DNA from: Thioclava nitratireducens
GTDB lineage: Bacteria > Pseudomonadota > Alphaproteobacteria > Rhodobacterales > Rhodobacteraceae
Direction: 5' to 3'
Length of the DNA stretch: 64,000 nt
NCBI RefSeq assembly: GCF_001940525.2
Contig: NZ_CP019438.1
Location: forward strand, 124,001-188,000
The notes under the pieces were generated by a model. It was not told the origin of the DNA. It saw only the letters and a list, made by a program, of their open reading frames with translations, and made no database searches. A program made the translations under genes and the position numbers. Each line of letters begins with the position of its first letter. The stretch's first letter is position 1. This document shows, in pieces, positions 1 to 9,004 of this stretch.

Positions 1-2
1 GT

Positions 3-170
3 GTCGGCGTGATGCTGTCGGCATTCGGTGTCTTTTGGACCGGCGAAGGGCTTGGTGCGGAGTGGCCCGGCGCCGACCTCGCGCTGCTTCCACTGGCGGC
101 GCTGTTTCTGTTGGCTGGCATCGGCCTTGCGCGTGTCGCGCGCACCACGCCCGCGGGGAGCAACGCATGA
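3..170 (+). CDS. C-terminal fragment of a membrane protein
   Basis: The window opens inside this gene, so only about 55 C-terminal residues are visible. They contain an FWTGEG motif and a hydrophobic segment (PLAALFLLAGIGLA) followed by a positively charged tail, as expected for the last transmembrane helix of a polytopic inner-membrane protein. The stop codon overlaps the start of the next gene (ATGA), indicating translational coupling. The FWTGEG-helix layout recalls uncharacterised COG4280/TMEM165-like proteins, but too little is visible to assign a family. Confidence 0.6.
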   Translation, partial: VGVMLSAFGVFWTGEGLGAEWPGADLALLPLAALFLLAGIGLARVARTTPAGSNA

Positions 171-379
171 CAATCATTGGCGATGTCTTCAAAGAACTCT
201 TCAAGATGTTCGTGGCCGACTTGCGGCTAACATTGGCGGTGGTCGGCGGTGTAACGTTGGTGGCGACATTCATGGGCTCGGGAGGGCTCGGGCCGGTTGG
301 CGCGGGCCTAACGCTTGCCATCGGCTGCGTTCTGGTGCTCGGTGAAGCGGTCCTGCGTGAGGCGCGCAAACGCAAGTAG
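167..379 (+). CDS. Small two-helix membrane protein, unknown function
   Basis: A 70-residue protein beginning MTIIGDVFKELFKMFVAD, with two hydrophobic stretches (about residues 17-34 and 39-58) and a basic C-terminus (REARKRK), suggesting a small inner-membrane protein with a cytoplasmic tail. The ATG overlaps the stop of the upstream membrane-protein gene, so the two are probably one transcription unit. A longer reading frame exists upstream, but this start is favoured by the ATGA coupling. No family is recognised. Confidence 0.6.
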   Translation: MTIIGDVFKELFKMFVADLRLTLAVVGGVTLVATFMGSGGLGPVGAGLTLAIGCVLVLGEAVLREARKRK

Positions 380-581
380 CGCACCGGGATCGGTTAACTG
401 TCTGACCGGTGGATAGCCCGATGCGAAATATCGGGATCGGTCGAACTGAGCCGGATCCTTCGACGACGAGCCAATGGCAAAATCGAATCCACGTGCAGAC
501 ATGCTATCGCCGCTCGGATCGGCTTTGAGCCTGCGCGTCGGCATCACTGGCACCGAGGGCCGCGCAGGATCGCCATTGCTT

Positions 582-1208
582 CTACGCCTCACGACTTTTG
601 AAAAAGCGCCGGACGTAGAAGCCGACCCCGATCAGGATCGCAACGAGCACCACGCCATTCAGGGCGTGCATCGTGTTGCGCAGGGCCGGGCTTTTGTCCC
701 ACGCTTGGCCGAGCTTGAGGCCGACATAGGCGAGGACGAGGCACCAGGGCCAAGATCCGATGAACGTGTAGATCTGGAACTTCCAGAACGGCATCCGAGC
801 GATACCGGCCGGGAGGGAGATGAAGGTCCGCACGAGCGGCAAAAGCCTCGAGACGAAAGCCGCGGCACTGCCATAGCGGGAGAACCAGCGATCGGCCCGG
901 TCCAGATCCGATTGGCTGAGCAAAATGTATCGCCCCCAACGTTCGACGGCGCGGCGACCGCCGTAAGCACCAACGAAATAGGCGAGGGTCGACCCGATAT
1001 TGCAGCCGATTGCGCCAACGGTGGCGACCAAAAGCAGCGAGAACTGACCTTTCGAGGCGAGATAGCCCGAGAAGGGCATGATCACTTCCGATGGGAGCGG
1101 GATACAGGCGGATTCGATCGCCATCAGCGCAGCGATCCCAGCATAGCCCATGGAACTGATCGCATGGGTTATAAAGCCCGCGATGGCTCCCATCAGTCCT
1201 GAAATCAT
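582..1208 (-). CDS. DedA family membrane protein
   Basis: This 208-residue protein has the DedA/VTT (SNARE-associated, PF09335) pattern: an early E-x-x-x-P-x-P-S-E motif (ESACIPLPSE), a G-x-x-x-x-Y/F glycine-rich helix, and the conserved F-x-R-x-x-P-x-x-R (FVSRLLPLVRTFISLPAG) loop with its key arginines. DedA proteins are inner-membrane proteins linked to lipid carrier or phospholipid flipping and envelope homeostasis. It stands alone on the minus strand. A second DedA domain occurs in the fusion protein at 6235, so the region carries two. A roughly 250 bp gene-free gap separates it from the kinase gene. Confidence 0.9.
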   Translation of the reverse strand: MISGLMGAIAGFITHAISSMGYAGIAALMAIESACIPLPSEVIMPFSGYLASKGQFSLLLVATVGAIGCNIGSTLAYFVGAYGGRRAVERWGRYILLSQSDLDRADRWFSRYGSAAAFVSRLLPLVRTFISLPAGIARMPFWKFQIYTFIGSWPWCLVLAYVGLKLGQAWDKSPALRNTMHALNGVVLVAILIGVGFYVRRFFKSREA

Positions 1209-1455
1209 GTCTCATTCCTCCCGCATCTGGCCCTGTGCTTCCCCTGAGGTTTCCGGCAAAGACCCTGCCTTGCGGTCGTGGGGAAAACTGAAGGTGTGGC
1301 GGCGGCGAAGGCGGGAAAGAAAGCTCGCGAAACCGTGTCCCAGCCGCGAGAGACATCGGTCGGGCGGGCTCACCGTGAAACGCGTGAATGCGTGCATCAC
1401 TCCCGCGTTTGTCCCTTCGCTGGTAGAACGTCATTAGCGCGGCACATTTCACCCA

Positions 1456-2816
1456 TCACAACGTCGGAAAGCGCATCTCCACCCGCAGGCCGCGTTCGAG
1501 GTTTTGCAGGCGCAGCTCGCCCCCGTGTATCTGCGCGATGGCGTCGACGAGGCTCAGGCCCAAACCGCTGCCTTGGGTGTTGCGGCTCTGGTCGAGGCGG
1601 ACGAAACGTTCGCGCACCCGCGCCAAGTCGCGGTCCGGGATGCCGGGGCCGTTATCTGTCACGCTCAACACGACTTGTTGGCTTTCCGCATGCACGCCTA
1701 TCGAAACCCGCGCCGGGGAGGGGCTGTAGCGAAGCGCGTTGTCCACGAGGTTCACGAGCGCCTGAAACAGAAGCTCGCGATCGCCCTCGATGGAAATGCT
1801 CTCCGGCAGTTCGAGCGCCAATTCCTGCCCTGCATCCTCTGCACCCGCGCCAAGCATCTCCGCGACATCTTGGCAGAGCTGCGTGAGATTGACGGGCAAA
1901 CGCGTGATCTCGACCATTCCGGCCTGCATGCGGGACAGGCGCAGGATTGCATCGAAGGTTTCCGAGACCTGATCGAGATCGCTCAGCGCTTTCCCGATCT
2001 CGCCGCGCTGCGCCAACGGTAGGGACGCATCCAATGCCACCGGCTCGAGCCGCAGTCGCAGTCGGGCGAGCGGCGCGCGCAGGTCATGGGCGACATCGGT
2101 CGAGACCTGACGGATCGACGCGATCCCCGCCTCCAACTGGTCGAGCGCCTCATCCACGCTTTGCGCCAGACGCGCCACGTCGTCATCGCCTTCGTCGCGA
2201 ATGCGCAACCCGTGGCGGCCTTCGCCAACCGCGTGAAGGACCTGCTCCATCCGGTCGATGCGGGCCTCGTTTCGCCGCGCGATGAAGACCGCAAAACTGA
2301 TCGACAGCAGAAGTGCGAGGCCGAGACCCCAGCCGAAGCTCGTGGCGAGGATTTCGCCCTGTTCGCGCAGCCATGCATCGTCGCGCCCCGTCATCAGCCA
2401 GCCTGACGGAAGCTGCATCCCGAAGGTGACGTAACCTTCGGGACATTCGCACCGGGTGGGTCGAGCAGCGTCAGGCCGGTCCCCGGTTCGAGGTGTCGCG
2501 TGCCTTCGAACGAGGCGGCGACGCGGACATTGCCAAGTGCGTCAGAGCCATCGGCCGGCACGAAGGTCACGATATTCGCGCCGTCGCGACTCGTCGTCAT
2601 CCGCGCTGTGATCTGCTCGCTCAGGTCCTGCATGTTGGCGCCGCGGGCAGAGAGGGCGAGCGCCTCGGTATCGGCGCGGACCTCGCCCTCGAGGCGGAGG
2701 CTCATTTCCTTGGATTGCAGCGTGTAGGAGACCCCGCCCGCGACCAGTGCGGCAAACGCGAAGACCGTGGAGATCGCGATCGCAAAGCGCATCGACCAAG
2801 TGAACGCGCGCATCAC
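1456..2816 (-). pseudogene. Sensor histidine kinase, frameshifted in the linker before TM2
   Basis: Two overlapping frames make one HAMP histidine kinase. The upstream frame (2816 to 2394) gives the N-terminal helix (FAIAISTVFAFAALVAGGV) and a periplasmic sensor region. The downstream frame (to 1456) gives TM2, HAMP, the DHp box VAHDLRAPLARL with the phospho-accepting His, an N-box (NLVDNALRYS), and G1/G2 boxes (DNGPGIPD, GSGLGLSL). Adding one G at about 2438-2443 rejoins the frames as PGANVPEGYVTFGMQLPSGW. The gene starts inside the stop of the response-regulator gene (4-bp overlap), so they form an operon. The break is either an inactivating mutation or a sequence error. All downstream catalytic motifs are intact, which argues for a recent or artefactual change. 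Confidence 0.85.
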
Positions 2817-3487
2817 GTCGCCTCGAACACGTAGCCGATCCCGTGCAGCGTGGTCAGGTAGGGGGTGGCGAAAGGCTTGTCGATCTTACCGCGCAGCCGG
2901 CTGATATGGGTCTCGACGACGCTGCTTTTCGGATCGAAATGGATGTCCCAGATCGCCTCCAGCAGGATCGTCTTCGTTTGCACCCGGCCGGGACGTTCCA
3001 TGAAGTGCTTCAGGAGCATGAATTCTCGCGGCTGCAATTCGATGCACTGCCCGTCACGCCATGCCTCGCGGGCGAGAAGGTCGAGCCGCAGGTCGCCCTG
3101 CACCAGTTCGGTCACCTCGACCTTGAGGGCGGGGCGACGCGCGATCGTGTCGATCCGTGCAAGCAGCTCCACGAAGGCGAAGGGTTTGACCATGTAATCG
3201 TCGGCCCCCGCACGCAGCCCGGCGACGCGATCCTCGACGCTGCCCATCGCGGTCAGCAGAATGACGGGCGTGGCGATCTGCGCGGCGCGCAACGCCTTGA
3301 GCAGGGCCAACCCGTCGAGTCCCGGCATCATCCGGTCGAAGATGAACAGATCGTAGCTCTGCGCGGTGGCTTGGGTCAGCGCTTCGCGCCCGTCGCGGAG
3401 CAGGTCGACGGCATGACCTTCTCCGGTCAGCCCCTTGCGCAGGTAGTCTCCGGTTTCGGCATCGTCTTCGGCAATCAGGATCTTCAT
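2813..3487 (-). CDS. OmpR/PhoB-family response regulator
   Basis: A 224-residue regulator with an N-terminal receiver domain (acidic pair D8/D9, phospho-acceptor D51 in FIFDRMMPGLDG, T79, K101 in the KPF motif) and a C-terminal winged-helix DNA-binding domain (REFMLLKHFMERPGRV, then SVVETHISRLRGKID and LTTLHGIGYVF). It is the first gene of a minus-strand operon with the histidine kinase. It is divergent from mprF, with a palindromic site in the shared intergenic region, so it probably controls itself and the envelope genes. The ligand or stress sensed cannot be told from sequence. Confidence 0.95.
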   Translation of the reverse strand: MKILIAEDDAETGDYLRKGLTGEGHAVDLLRDGREALTQATAQSYDLFIFDRMMPGLDGLALLKALRAAQIATPVILLTAMGSVEDRVAGLRAGADDYMVKPFAFVELLARIDTIARRPALKVEVTELVQGDLRLDLLAREAWRDGQCIELQPREFMLLKHFMERPGRVQTKTILLEAIWDIHFDPKSSVVETHISRLRGKIDKPFATPYLTTLHGIGYVFEAT

Positions 3488-3549
3488 CGCACCATCTTTC
3501 GATAACGGATCGGGATTGTCACGGTCGGGAAATCACGGCCTGTGCAATT

Positions 3550-3567
3550 TCTTACGGATTTGTAAGA
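3550..3567. promoter_or_regulatory. Palindromic operator site A (TCTTAC-N6-GTAAGA)
   Basis: A perfect 6-bp inverted repeat, TCTTAC GGATTT GTAAGA, lies between the divergent response regulator (start 3487) and mprF (start 3627). The same pattern recurs upstream of the genes at 8374 and 9960. Two arms per site fit a dimer of an OmpR-family regulator. The adjacent response regulator is the obvious candidate, which is an inference. Confidence 0.6.
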
Positions 3568-3626
3568 CTTTCACAAAGCAGTTACTCGCGCGCCACGACA
3601 TAGACAAAGAACATGGGGACGTAACG

Positions 3627-6233
3627 ATGACACTATTTGATCCTGCACAGACGCGGCCGAGCCTGTCCCGGCTGAAGACGATCTGGCCGATCGTGCTGGG
3701 TCTTGTCCTCTTCCTGATGGGGCTCTGGGCGCTGCATCACCTGCTGGCCAGCATCGACGTGCGCCAAGTCATCGTCCAGATCAAGGCGACGCCCTGGCCA
3801 ACGCTGGGCGCCGCGCTCGGCGCGACCGCTTTGGGTTATCTCGCGCTTGTCGGCTACGATTTCTGGGCGCTGCACTATCTCGGAAAACGCCTGCCGCTGC
3901 GCACCGTCGCCTTGGGAGGGTTTCTTGGCTACGCCTTCGGCAACACGGTCGGCATCAGCGTGATCTCGGGCGGGGCCGTGCGTTACCGGATCTACTCGGC
4001 CGCCGGGCTGAACGCCTTCGAAGTCGCCGGGCTGTCTTCCTATATCGCGGTCGCGATGGGCATGGGGCTGACGCTTGTGGGCGTGCTGGCGCTGGCGGTT
4101 CACCCCGCGGCGCTTGCCGGCGTGATCTCGGCGTCGGAGGCCGCGATCCGGCTCGGTGCGATCGGGATTTCGGCGCTGATCCTCGGCGGAGCGTTCTGGC
4201 TTTCCGTCACAGGGCGCGCGCTGCGTATTCGCGGCTTCGAAATCGCGATGCCCGCGCCGCGGATCCTTCTCGGTCAGCTTGTCGTGGCGCTGTTCGACTC
4301 GACCATGGCCTCGCTTGCGCTCTGGGTGCTGATGCCCGAAGGCACGCCGCCCTTCGCGAGTTTCCTGGCGATCTATGCGGCGGCAACTATGGTGGGCGTG
4401 CTCAGCCATGTGCCCGGCGGCGTCGGCATCTTCGAGACGGTGGTGATTGCGGCCCTTCCCGCGGGCGTTCCGGTGGGCGCAGCGGCGGCCGGGCTGCTGG
4501 CCTTCCGCATGATCTATTTCCTGCTGCCCTTCGCGCTGGCCTTCGCGATCGTATCGATCAACGAGGCCCGCCTTGCCGGTGGCTGGGCTGCGCGCATCTT
4601 CGGGGAAATTTCAGAGCCCATGCGCCCGGTCATGGGAGGGGTCGAAGGCGTCGCGCCGCGTATCGCAGGTATCGCAGTCCTTGGGCTTGGTTTCTGGCTG
4701 ATTATCGTGGCGCTGATGCCCTCGCTGAGCCAGCGCATTGACGATCCCGGGCTGGTCGGCGCGATCCTGGCCGAAGGGGGAACGCTTGCCTGCGCGCTTG
4801 CGGGCGTATTGCTGATCGTCCTGTCGCAGGCGCTTGTGCGTCGGGTGCAGCTTGCGCACAGCCTAACGATCGGGACCCTGATCGTGGGTGTCTTTGCCGT
4901 TCTTGCCGACGATCTCGACACGGAATCGGCGGTGGTGCTGGGCCTTGCCGCCCTCGCGCTCTGGCCGTTTCGGCGTGCCTTCCACCGGCAAGCGGCGCTC
5001 AGCGAGGGCGGCTTCGGACCGATCTGGGTGGCGCTTCTGGCCGGAATGCTGGCCTCTGCAGCGATGTTCTTCTTTCTTGCCCACGAGGCGACGCCCTATA
5101 CCAATGCGCTCTGGCTCGACTTCACGGCAAAATCCGCCACGCCACGTGCACTGCGCGCGGGTTTGCTGGTCAGCGCACTTATGCTGGGGCTGCTGCTCTG
5201 GCTCGCATTGCGTCCGTCGCGCAGCTTCGCACTGACGCCCGACCCCGACCAGGATCGCGCCGTGTCAGAGATCCTTGAAACTCAGGACACACCCCAAGGC
5301 TGGTTCGCTCTGACCGGAGACAAGCAGGTGGTCTTCTCGTCCGAACGTGACGCGTTCTTGATGTATGCGCGCCGCCACGGCCTTTGCGCGGTTCTGGGCG
5401 ACCCGGTCGGCCCGCCCGAACCCGCGCGCCAGCTCGCTTGGGACTTCCACGAACGTGCGCGCCGCGAGGGGATCACACCGGTATTCTACGAGGTCTCGAC
5501 CAAATACCTGCCGCTCTGGATCGAGATGGGCTATGCGCTGCACAAGATCGGCGAAGAGGCGGTGATCGAGCTTCAGAACTTCTCTCTCGCGGGATCGAAA
5601 TACAAGACGATGCGCGCCGAGCAAAACCGGGCGCTGCGTGAAGGGTGCTCACTCGAGATCGTCTCGCCACCGCATGATCCCGCGCTGATTGATGAGCTCC
5701 GCGCAATCTCAGATAGCTGGCTTGCAGGGCAAAAGGGCAAGGAGAAGGGGTTCTCGGTCGGTCGCTTCGAGCCCAGATATCTGAACCATTGCGAGCTTGC
5801 CCTGATCCGGCGCGACGGCCAGATCCTCGGCTTTGCCAATCTGCTTGGCAGCCCCGGAGCGCAGCATTTCGGGATCGATCTGATGCGCTATCGCCCGGAG
5901 GCCGCAGACGGCGTGATGCAGTTCCTGTTCCTCGCGCTGATCGAGGCGTTGCGCGATCGAGGTGCGACCGAGCTTAGCCTTGGGCTTGCGCCGCTTGCGG
6001 GGCTGTCGGACCGGGTCTCCGCGCGGCTGACGAGCCGTTTGGGCAATCTCATCTACCGACACGGCGGCAGTTTCTACAATTTCGAGGGGCTGCGGCGCTT
6101 CAAGCAGAAGTTCCGCCCCGACTGGCGGCCGCGCTACGTAGCATTGCCGCCGGGAACCTCACCCTATCTCGCGTTGACCGAAATCGCCCTTCTAATTTCG
6201 GGCGGCGCGCGCAATCTCTTCACGAAAGACTGA
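3627..6233 (+). CDS. mprF: MprF/LpiA-type phosphatidylglycerol lysyltransferase and flippase
   Basis: This 868-residue protein has the two-part MprF layout. The N-terminal half (about residues 15-540) is a multi-helix LPG flippase domain with the conserved segment GNTVGISVISGGAVRYR and a second motif HVPGGVGIFE. The C-terminal half (about 544-868) is the soluble DUF2156 aminoacyl-transferase domain (GDPVGPPE, SSERDAFLMYARR, FYNFEGLRRFKQKF). The family uses aminoacyl-tRNA to add lysine or alanine to phosphatidylglycerol, which lowers surface charge and gives resistance to cationic peptides and acid. The start at 3627 is preferred because a GGGGAC ribosome site precedes it. The stop lies one base before the next gene, as in the rhizobial lpiA locus with its acid-virulence partner gene. 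Confidence 0.93.
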   Translation: MTLFDPAQTRPSLSRLKTIWPIVLGLVLFLMGLWALHHLLASIDVRQVIVQIKATPWPTLGAALGATALGYLALVGYDFWALHYLGKRLPLRTVALGGFLGYAFGNTVGISVISGGAVRYRIYSAAGLNAFEVAGLSSYIAVAMGMGLTLVGVLALAVHPAALAGVISASEAAIRLGAIGISALILGGAFWLSVTGRALRIRGFEIAMPAPRILLGQLVVALFDSTMASLALWVLMPEGTPPFASFLAIYAAATMVGVLSHVPGGVGIFETVVIAALPAGVPVGAAAAGLLAFRMIYFLLPFALAFAIVSINEARLAGGWAARIFGEISEPMRPVMGGVEGVAPRIAGIAVLGLGFWLIIVALMPSLSQRIDDPGLVGAILAEGGTLACALAGVLLIVLSQALVRRVQLAHSLTIGTLIVGVFAVLADDLDTESAVVLGLAALALWPFRRAFHRQAALSEGGFGPIWVALLAGMLASAAMFFFLAHEATPYTNALWLDFTAKSATPRALRAGLLVSALMLGLLLWLALRPSRSFALTPDPDQDRAVSEILETQDTPQGWFALTGDKQVVFSSERDAFLMYARRHGLCAVLGDPVGPPEPARQLAWDFHERARREGITPVFYEVSTKYLPLWIEMGYALHKIGEEAVIELQNFSLAGSKYKTMRAEQNRALREGCSLEIVSPPHDPALIDELRAISDSWLAGQKGKEKGFSVGRFEPRYLNHCELALIRRDGQILGFANLLGSPGAQHFGIDLMRYRPEAADGVMQFLFLALIEALRDRGATELSLGLAPLAGLSDRVSARLTSRLGNLIYRHGGSFYNFEGLRRFKQKFRPDWRPRYVALPPGTSPYLALTEIALLISGGARNLFTKD

Positions 6234-6234
6234 C

Positions 6235-8268
6235 ATGCTGAGCGCCATTCATCACGTTCTGCCCTCCCTCGCTGCGTTGGGCATCTTCGGCTACTGGATC
6301 ATCGCGGCGGCGGCGGCACTCGAAGCTTTTCTCCTCACGGGAATCTTCATTCCCGGCACGCTCATCGTCGATGCGGGCGGCGTGATGGTGCAACAAGGGA
6401 TGCTTGATCCGTTCGACCTTATCTGGTTCGTCGCGATCGGCTCAATTCTGGGCGGCGAGGCCAGCTGGTGGCTCGGTCGGCACGCGCGCCATGGCATGTT
6501 GGGGCGCTGGAAAGTCGAGGAGATGAAGCCCTACAAACGTGCAGAAGAGCTTTTTAAGCGACGGGGCGGCGTAGCACTGGTTATTGGGCGATTTCTTGGC
6601 CCGGTGGCAGCATTCGTGCCCTTTGCCGCCGCACTTGCGGGCATGGAACGAAAGAAATTCGGGCTCTGGAACATCCTGAGCGGGTTTCCTTACGCGATTG
6701 CGCATGTCAGCTTCGGCTACGCTTTGGGCGCGGGACTCACGACATTCAGCCCGCTGATGACGCGCAATACGCTTTTCTTCCTTGCATTGCTTGTAATCGC
6801 CGCGGTGCTTTATTGGACCCTGCGTCGGCTCGATCGCGCCATTCCGCATCTTCTTGAAATGATGGGTGGGCTACTCGACGAGATCGCGCGCCATCCCCGC
6901 GTCGACAGCTGGGGTGGCCGTCACCCGCGCGTGGCGAAATGGATTGCGCGCCGGTTGGATCGCAGTCATCTGGCAGGGCTGCCGCTGACGCTCGGTGTGC
7001 TGGCCTTCGTTTACCTGTTCGCGCTGCTGATCGGTCTTTCGCTCGATTTTCTGCAAGCGGCACCCATCGTGCAGATCGATGCACAATTGGCCGAATTGAT
7101 GCGCCTGTTCTGGACGCCGGGCCTGATCCAGATATTCATCTGGATCACGGCGCTCGGCGATACGCGCCTGGTGGTGGCGGTGCTTGCGCTTGCACTGACC
7201 TGGCTCGCCGTGCTGCGCCGTTTCGATCTTTTTTGGGGGGTCCTGGTCGCGCTCGGGCTCGATCTGGTCTCGGTGGTGATCCTGAAAGCGGGCTTCAGCC
7301 GACCGCGTTCGATTCTGGGCTATTTTCAAGAAAGCTCGGGCAGTTTTCCTTCGGGCCACGCGACGCTTTCGGTCGCCTTCTACGGGATGCTGGTCTTCGT
7401 GCTCTGGCGCCTCACGCGCCTTGGCGCGGTGAGCGCTGGCGTTCTGGCTGTGCTCTTTGCGGGGTTGATCGGGCTGAGTCGACTCTATCTGGTCGAACAT
7501 TACCTTAGCGACGTGATGGCGGGCTGGATCCTTGGGGCGCTTTGCCTTCTGGTTGGGATCTCCATCGCCGAGTGGCTGCGGACGCGTATCCGGGAACACG
7601 TATCGCCGCGGCCGCGCTGGCAGATCGGTCTTTTGCTCGCGCTCTCGCTCGGCCTTGGCGGGTTTGCCGTAAAGCGTGTTCACGATTATTCCAAAGCGCT
7701 GAACCCGCCGCCGATGGCGCAGCCGCTCATCCAGGTTGCGCAAGGCGCCAATCTGCCGAAATTAAGTGCGGGTTCGCTTGAGGCTCAAACCCTCGATGCA
7801 GAGCATAGCTTTCCGGTGGCGATGGGCATCTGGGCGCACGGCTCCACGCAGATCGCAAGCGCGCTCGAGACGCAGGGTTGGACCCGGGCGGGAGCACCCA
7901 GCCTGACCGCGCTTATGCGGGCAGCTTTTGCAACGGTTCGTGACAAAACCACGCCAGATGCCGCACTTGCCCCACTCTTCTGGCGAAACGAGCCGAACGT
8001 GCTTGGTTTCAGCAAACCCGGACCTGAAATTGAAGCGCAGATCCCAAGACTTCGACTTTGGAAGACCTCCTATATCGATAGCTCGGGTGCGCGGCTTTGG
8101 CTTGCCGTGTTCACACGAGATGACGGTCTTCTGCAAACCGACGGAGAACCGGCCTACAATTTAGCACCCGCTTTGATGAACGCACTGACCACATCGGGCA
8201 CCGCGCAGATTGCGGGTGGAATCTCCTCGCAAGAATTCCAACGGATTCCATTGCTCGCACTGCGCTAA
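6235..8268 (+). CDS. DedA-PAP2-LssY three-domain membrane protein
   Basis: A 677-residue fusion. Residues about 1-210 form a DedA domain (LTGIFIPGTLIVDAGG, then the ALVIGRFLGPVAAFVPFAAA loop). Residues about 250-450 form a PAP2 lipid phosphatase with all three motifs: K-x6-RP (KAGFSRPRS, about 349), PSGH (about 372) and SR-x5-H-x3-D (SRLYLVEHYLSDV, about 415-428). Residues about 515-677 resemble the LssY C-terminal domain (ETQGWTRAG, LFWRNEPNVLGF, LRLWKT). The protein likely dephosphorylates a lipid at the membrane, with the DedA part moving it. It follows mprF by one base and is surely co-transcribed and coupled. Confidence 0.9.
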   Translation: MLSAIHHVLPSLAALGIFGYWIIAAAAALEAFLLTGIFIPGTLIVDAGGVMVQQGMLDPFDLIWFVAIGSILGGEASWWLGRHARHGMLGRWKVEEMKPYKRAEELFKRRGGVALVIGRFLGPVAAFVPFAAALAGMERKKFGLWNILSGFPYAIAHVSFGYALGAGLTTFSPLMTRNTLFFLALLVIAAVLYWTLRRLDRAIPHLLEMMGGLLDEIARHPRVDSWGGRHPRVAKWIARRLDRSHLAGLPLTLGVLAFVYLFALLIGLSLDFLQAAPIVQIDAQLAELMRLFWTPGLIQIFIWITALGDTRLVVAVLALALTWLAVLRRFDLFWGVLVALGLDLVSVVILKAGFSRPRSILGYFQESSGSFPSGHATLSVAFYGMLVFVLWRLTRLGAVSAGVLAVLFAGLIGLSRLYLVEHYLSDVMAGWILGALCLLVGISIAEWLRTRIREHVSPRPRWQIGLLLALSLGLGGFAVKRVHDYSKALNPPPMAQPLIQVAQGANLPKLSAGSLEAQTLDAEHSFPVAMGIWAHGSTQIASALETQGWTRAGAPSLTALMRAAFATVRDKTTPDAALAPLFWRNEPNVLGFSKPGPEIEAQIPRLRLWKTSYIDSSGARLWLAVFTRDDGLLQTDGEPAYNLAPALMNALTTSGTAQIAGGISSQEFQRIPLLALR

Positions 8269-8276
8269 GAGAATGT

Positions 8277-8294
8277 TCTTACAAATTCGTAAGA
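8277..8294. promoter_or_regulatory. Palindromic operator site B (TCTTAC-N6-GTAAGA)
   Basis: TCTTAC AAATTC GTAAGA is a perfect 6-bp-arm palindrome just after the PAP2 gene stop and 79 bp before the start at 8374. It matches site A in both arms and spacing while the central six bases differ, as expected for a protein-binding site rather than a duplicated sequence. Confidence 0.6.
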
Positions 8295-8373
8295 CGGGAG
8301 AAAAACGCTACGTCCTTGTGCAGGCGATTGCTGGCGGCATCGGTGCGGATGCATCGCAAGCAATGAGGACCTT

Positions 8374-8997
8374 ATGCGAAACCTGCTTCTTTCCGCCGCG
8401 CTCATCGCGGTGCCGGTCGCGTCATTTTCAATGGTCGAAATGGCCATGAATACGGGAGGGCCGGGCGCTTCCGCGGCGCAAGCTGCAAGCCTCGGCGATA
8501 TGAGCCCTTACGAGACGATCGTGAGCGATACACAGACGCTTGCCAAGAAAGGCGAGTTCACCGCTGCGGAGAAACGCATCACCGATCTGGAGACCCTTTG
8601 GGACAAGAACGCGGCCAAGCTGCGCAAGGCCGATCCTTCCGCTTGGGGCGTGATCGACGGTGCGGCGGACAAGGCTTTCGCCGCGCTGCGCACGAAGTCG
8701 CCGGATTCGAAAACCGTGATGCAGAGCCTTAACGGCTTGCAGACCGCGCTTGCCGATCCGGTGCCCTCGGAAGTCGGGGCTGTGCAGAAAGTCGCGGGCA
8801 TCGCGGTGACCGACAAGACCGGCCATGCGCTGCCCTGCGAGGCGATGATCGGGCAGTTGCGCGACACGCTCGGCGGCAAAACCGCGCCGCAAGCGGTTTC
8901 CGACCTTCAGGCGAAAGCGCTCGAGCGCTGCAACGCCGACGACGATACCCGCGCCGATGCGTTCTCGGCGCAGGCGCTGGCAATGCTGAACGACTGA
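8374..8997 (+). CDS. Secreted protein of unknown function
   Basis: This 207-residue protein starts with a hydrophobic leader (MRNLLLSAALIAVPVASFSM) and is probably exported, possibly with cleavage after an ASAAQAA stretch near residue 35-40. The mature part is mainly helical and charged, with two cysteines (in ALPCEAM and ERCNADDD) that could pair in the periplasm. It sits between palindrome B and the DUF347 membrane-protein gene, which starts 7 bp after its stop, so the two form a unit. Small periplasmic partners of this kind often sit with two-component loci, but no family is recognised. Confidence 0.75.
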   Translation: MRNLLLSAALIAVPVASFSMVEMAMNTGGPGASAAQAASLGDMSPYETIVSDTQTLAKKGEFTAAEKRITDLETLWDKNAAKLRKADPSAWGVIDGAADKAFAALRTKSPDSKTVMQSLNGLQTALADPVPSEVGAVQKVAGIAVTDKTGHALPCEAMIGQLRDTLGGKTAPQAVSDLQAKALERCNADDDTRADAFSAQALAMLND

Positions 8998-9004
8998 GGC
9001 GAAC

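Noticed and set aside
3633..4409. Long minus-strand frame over mprF
   Set aside because: It is antisense to a clear gene, is rich in Arg/His/Gln, and has no recognised domain. High-GC DNA commonly gives such shadows.
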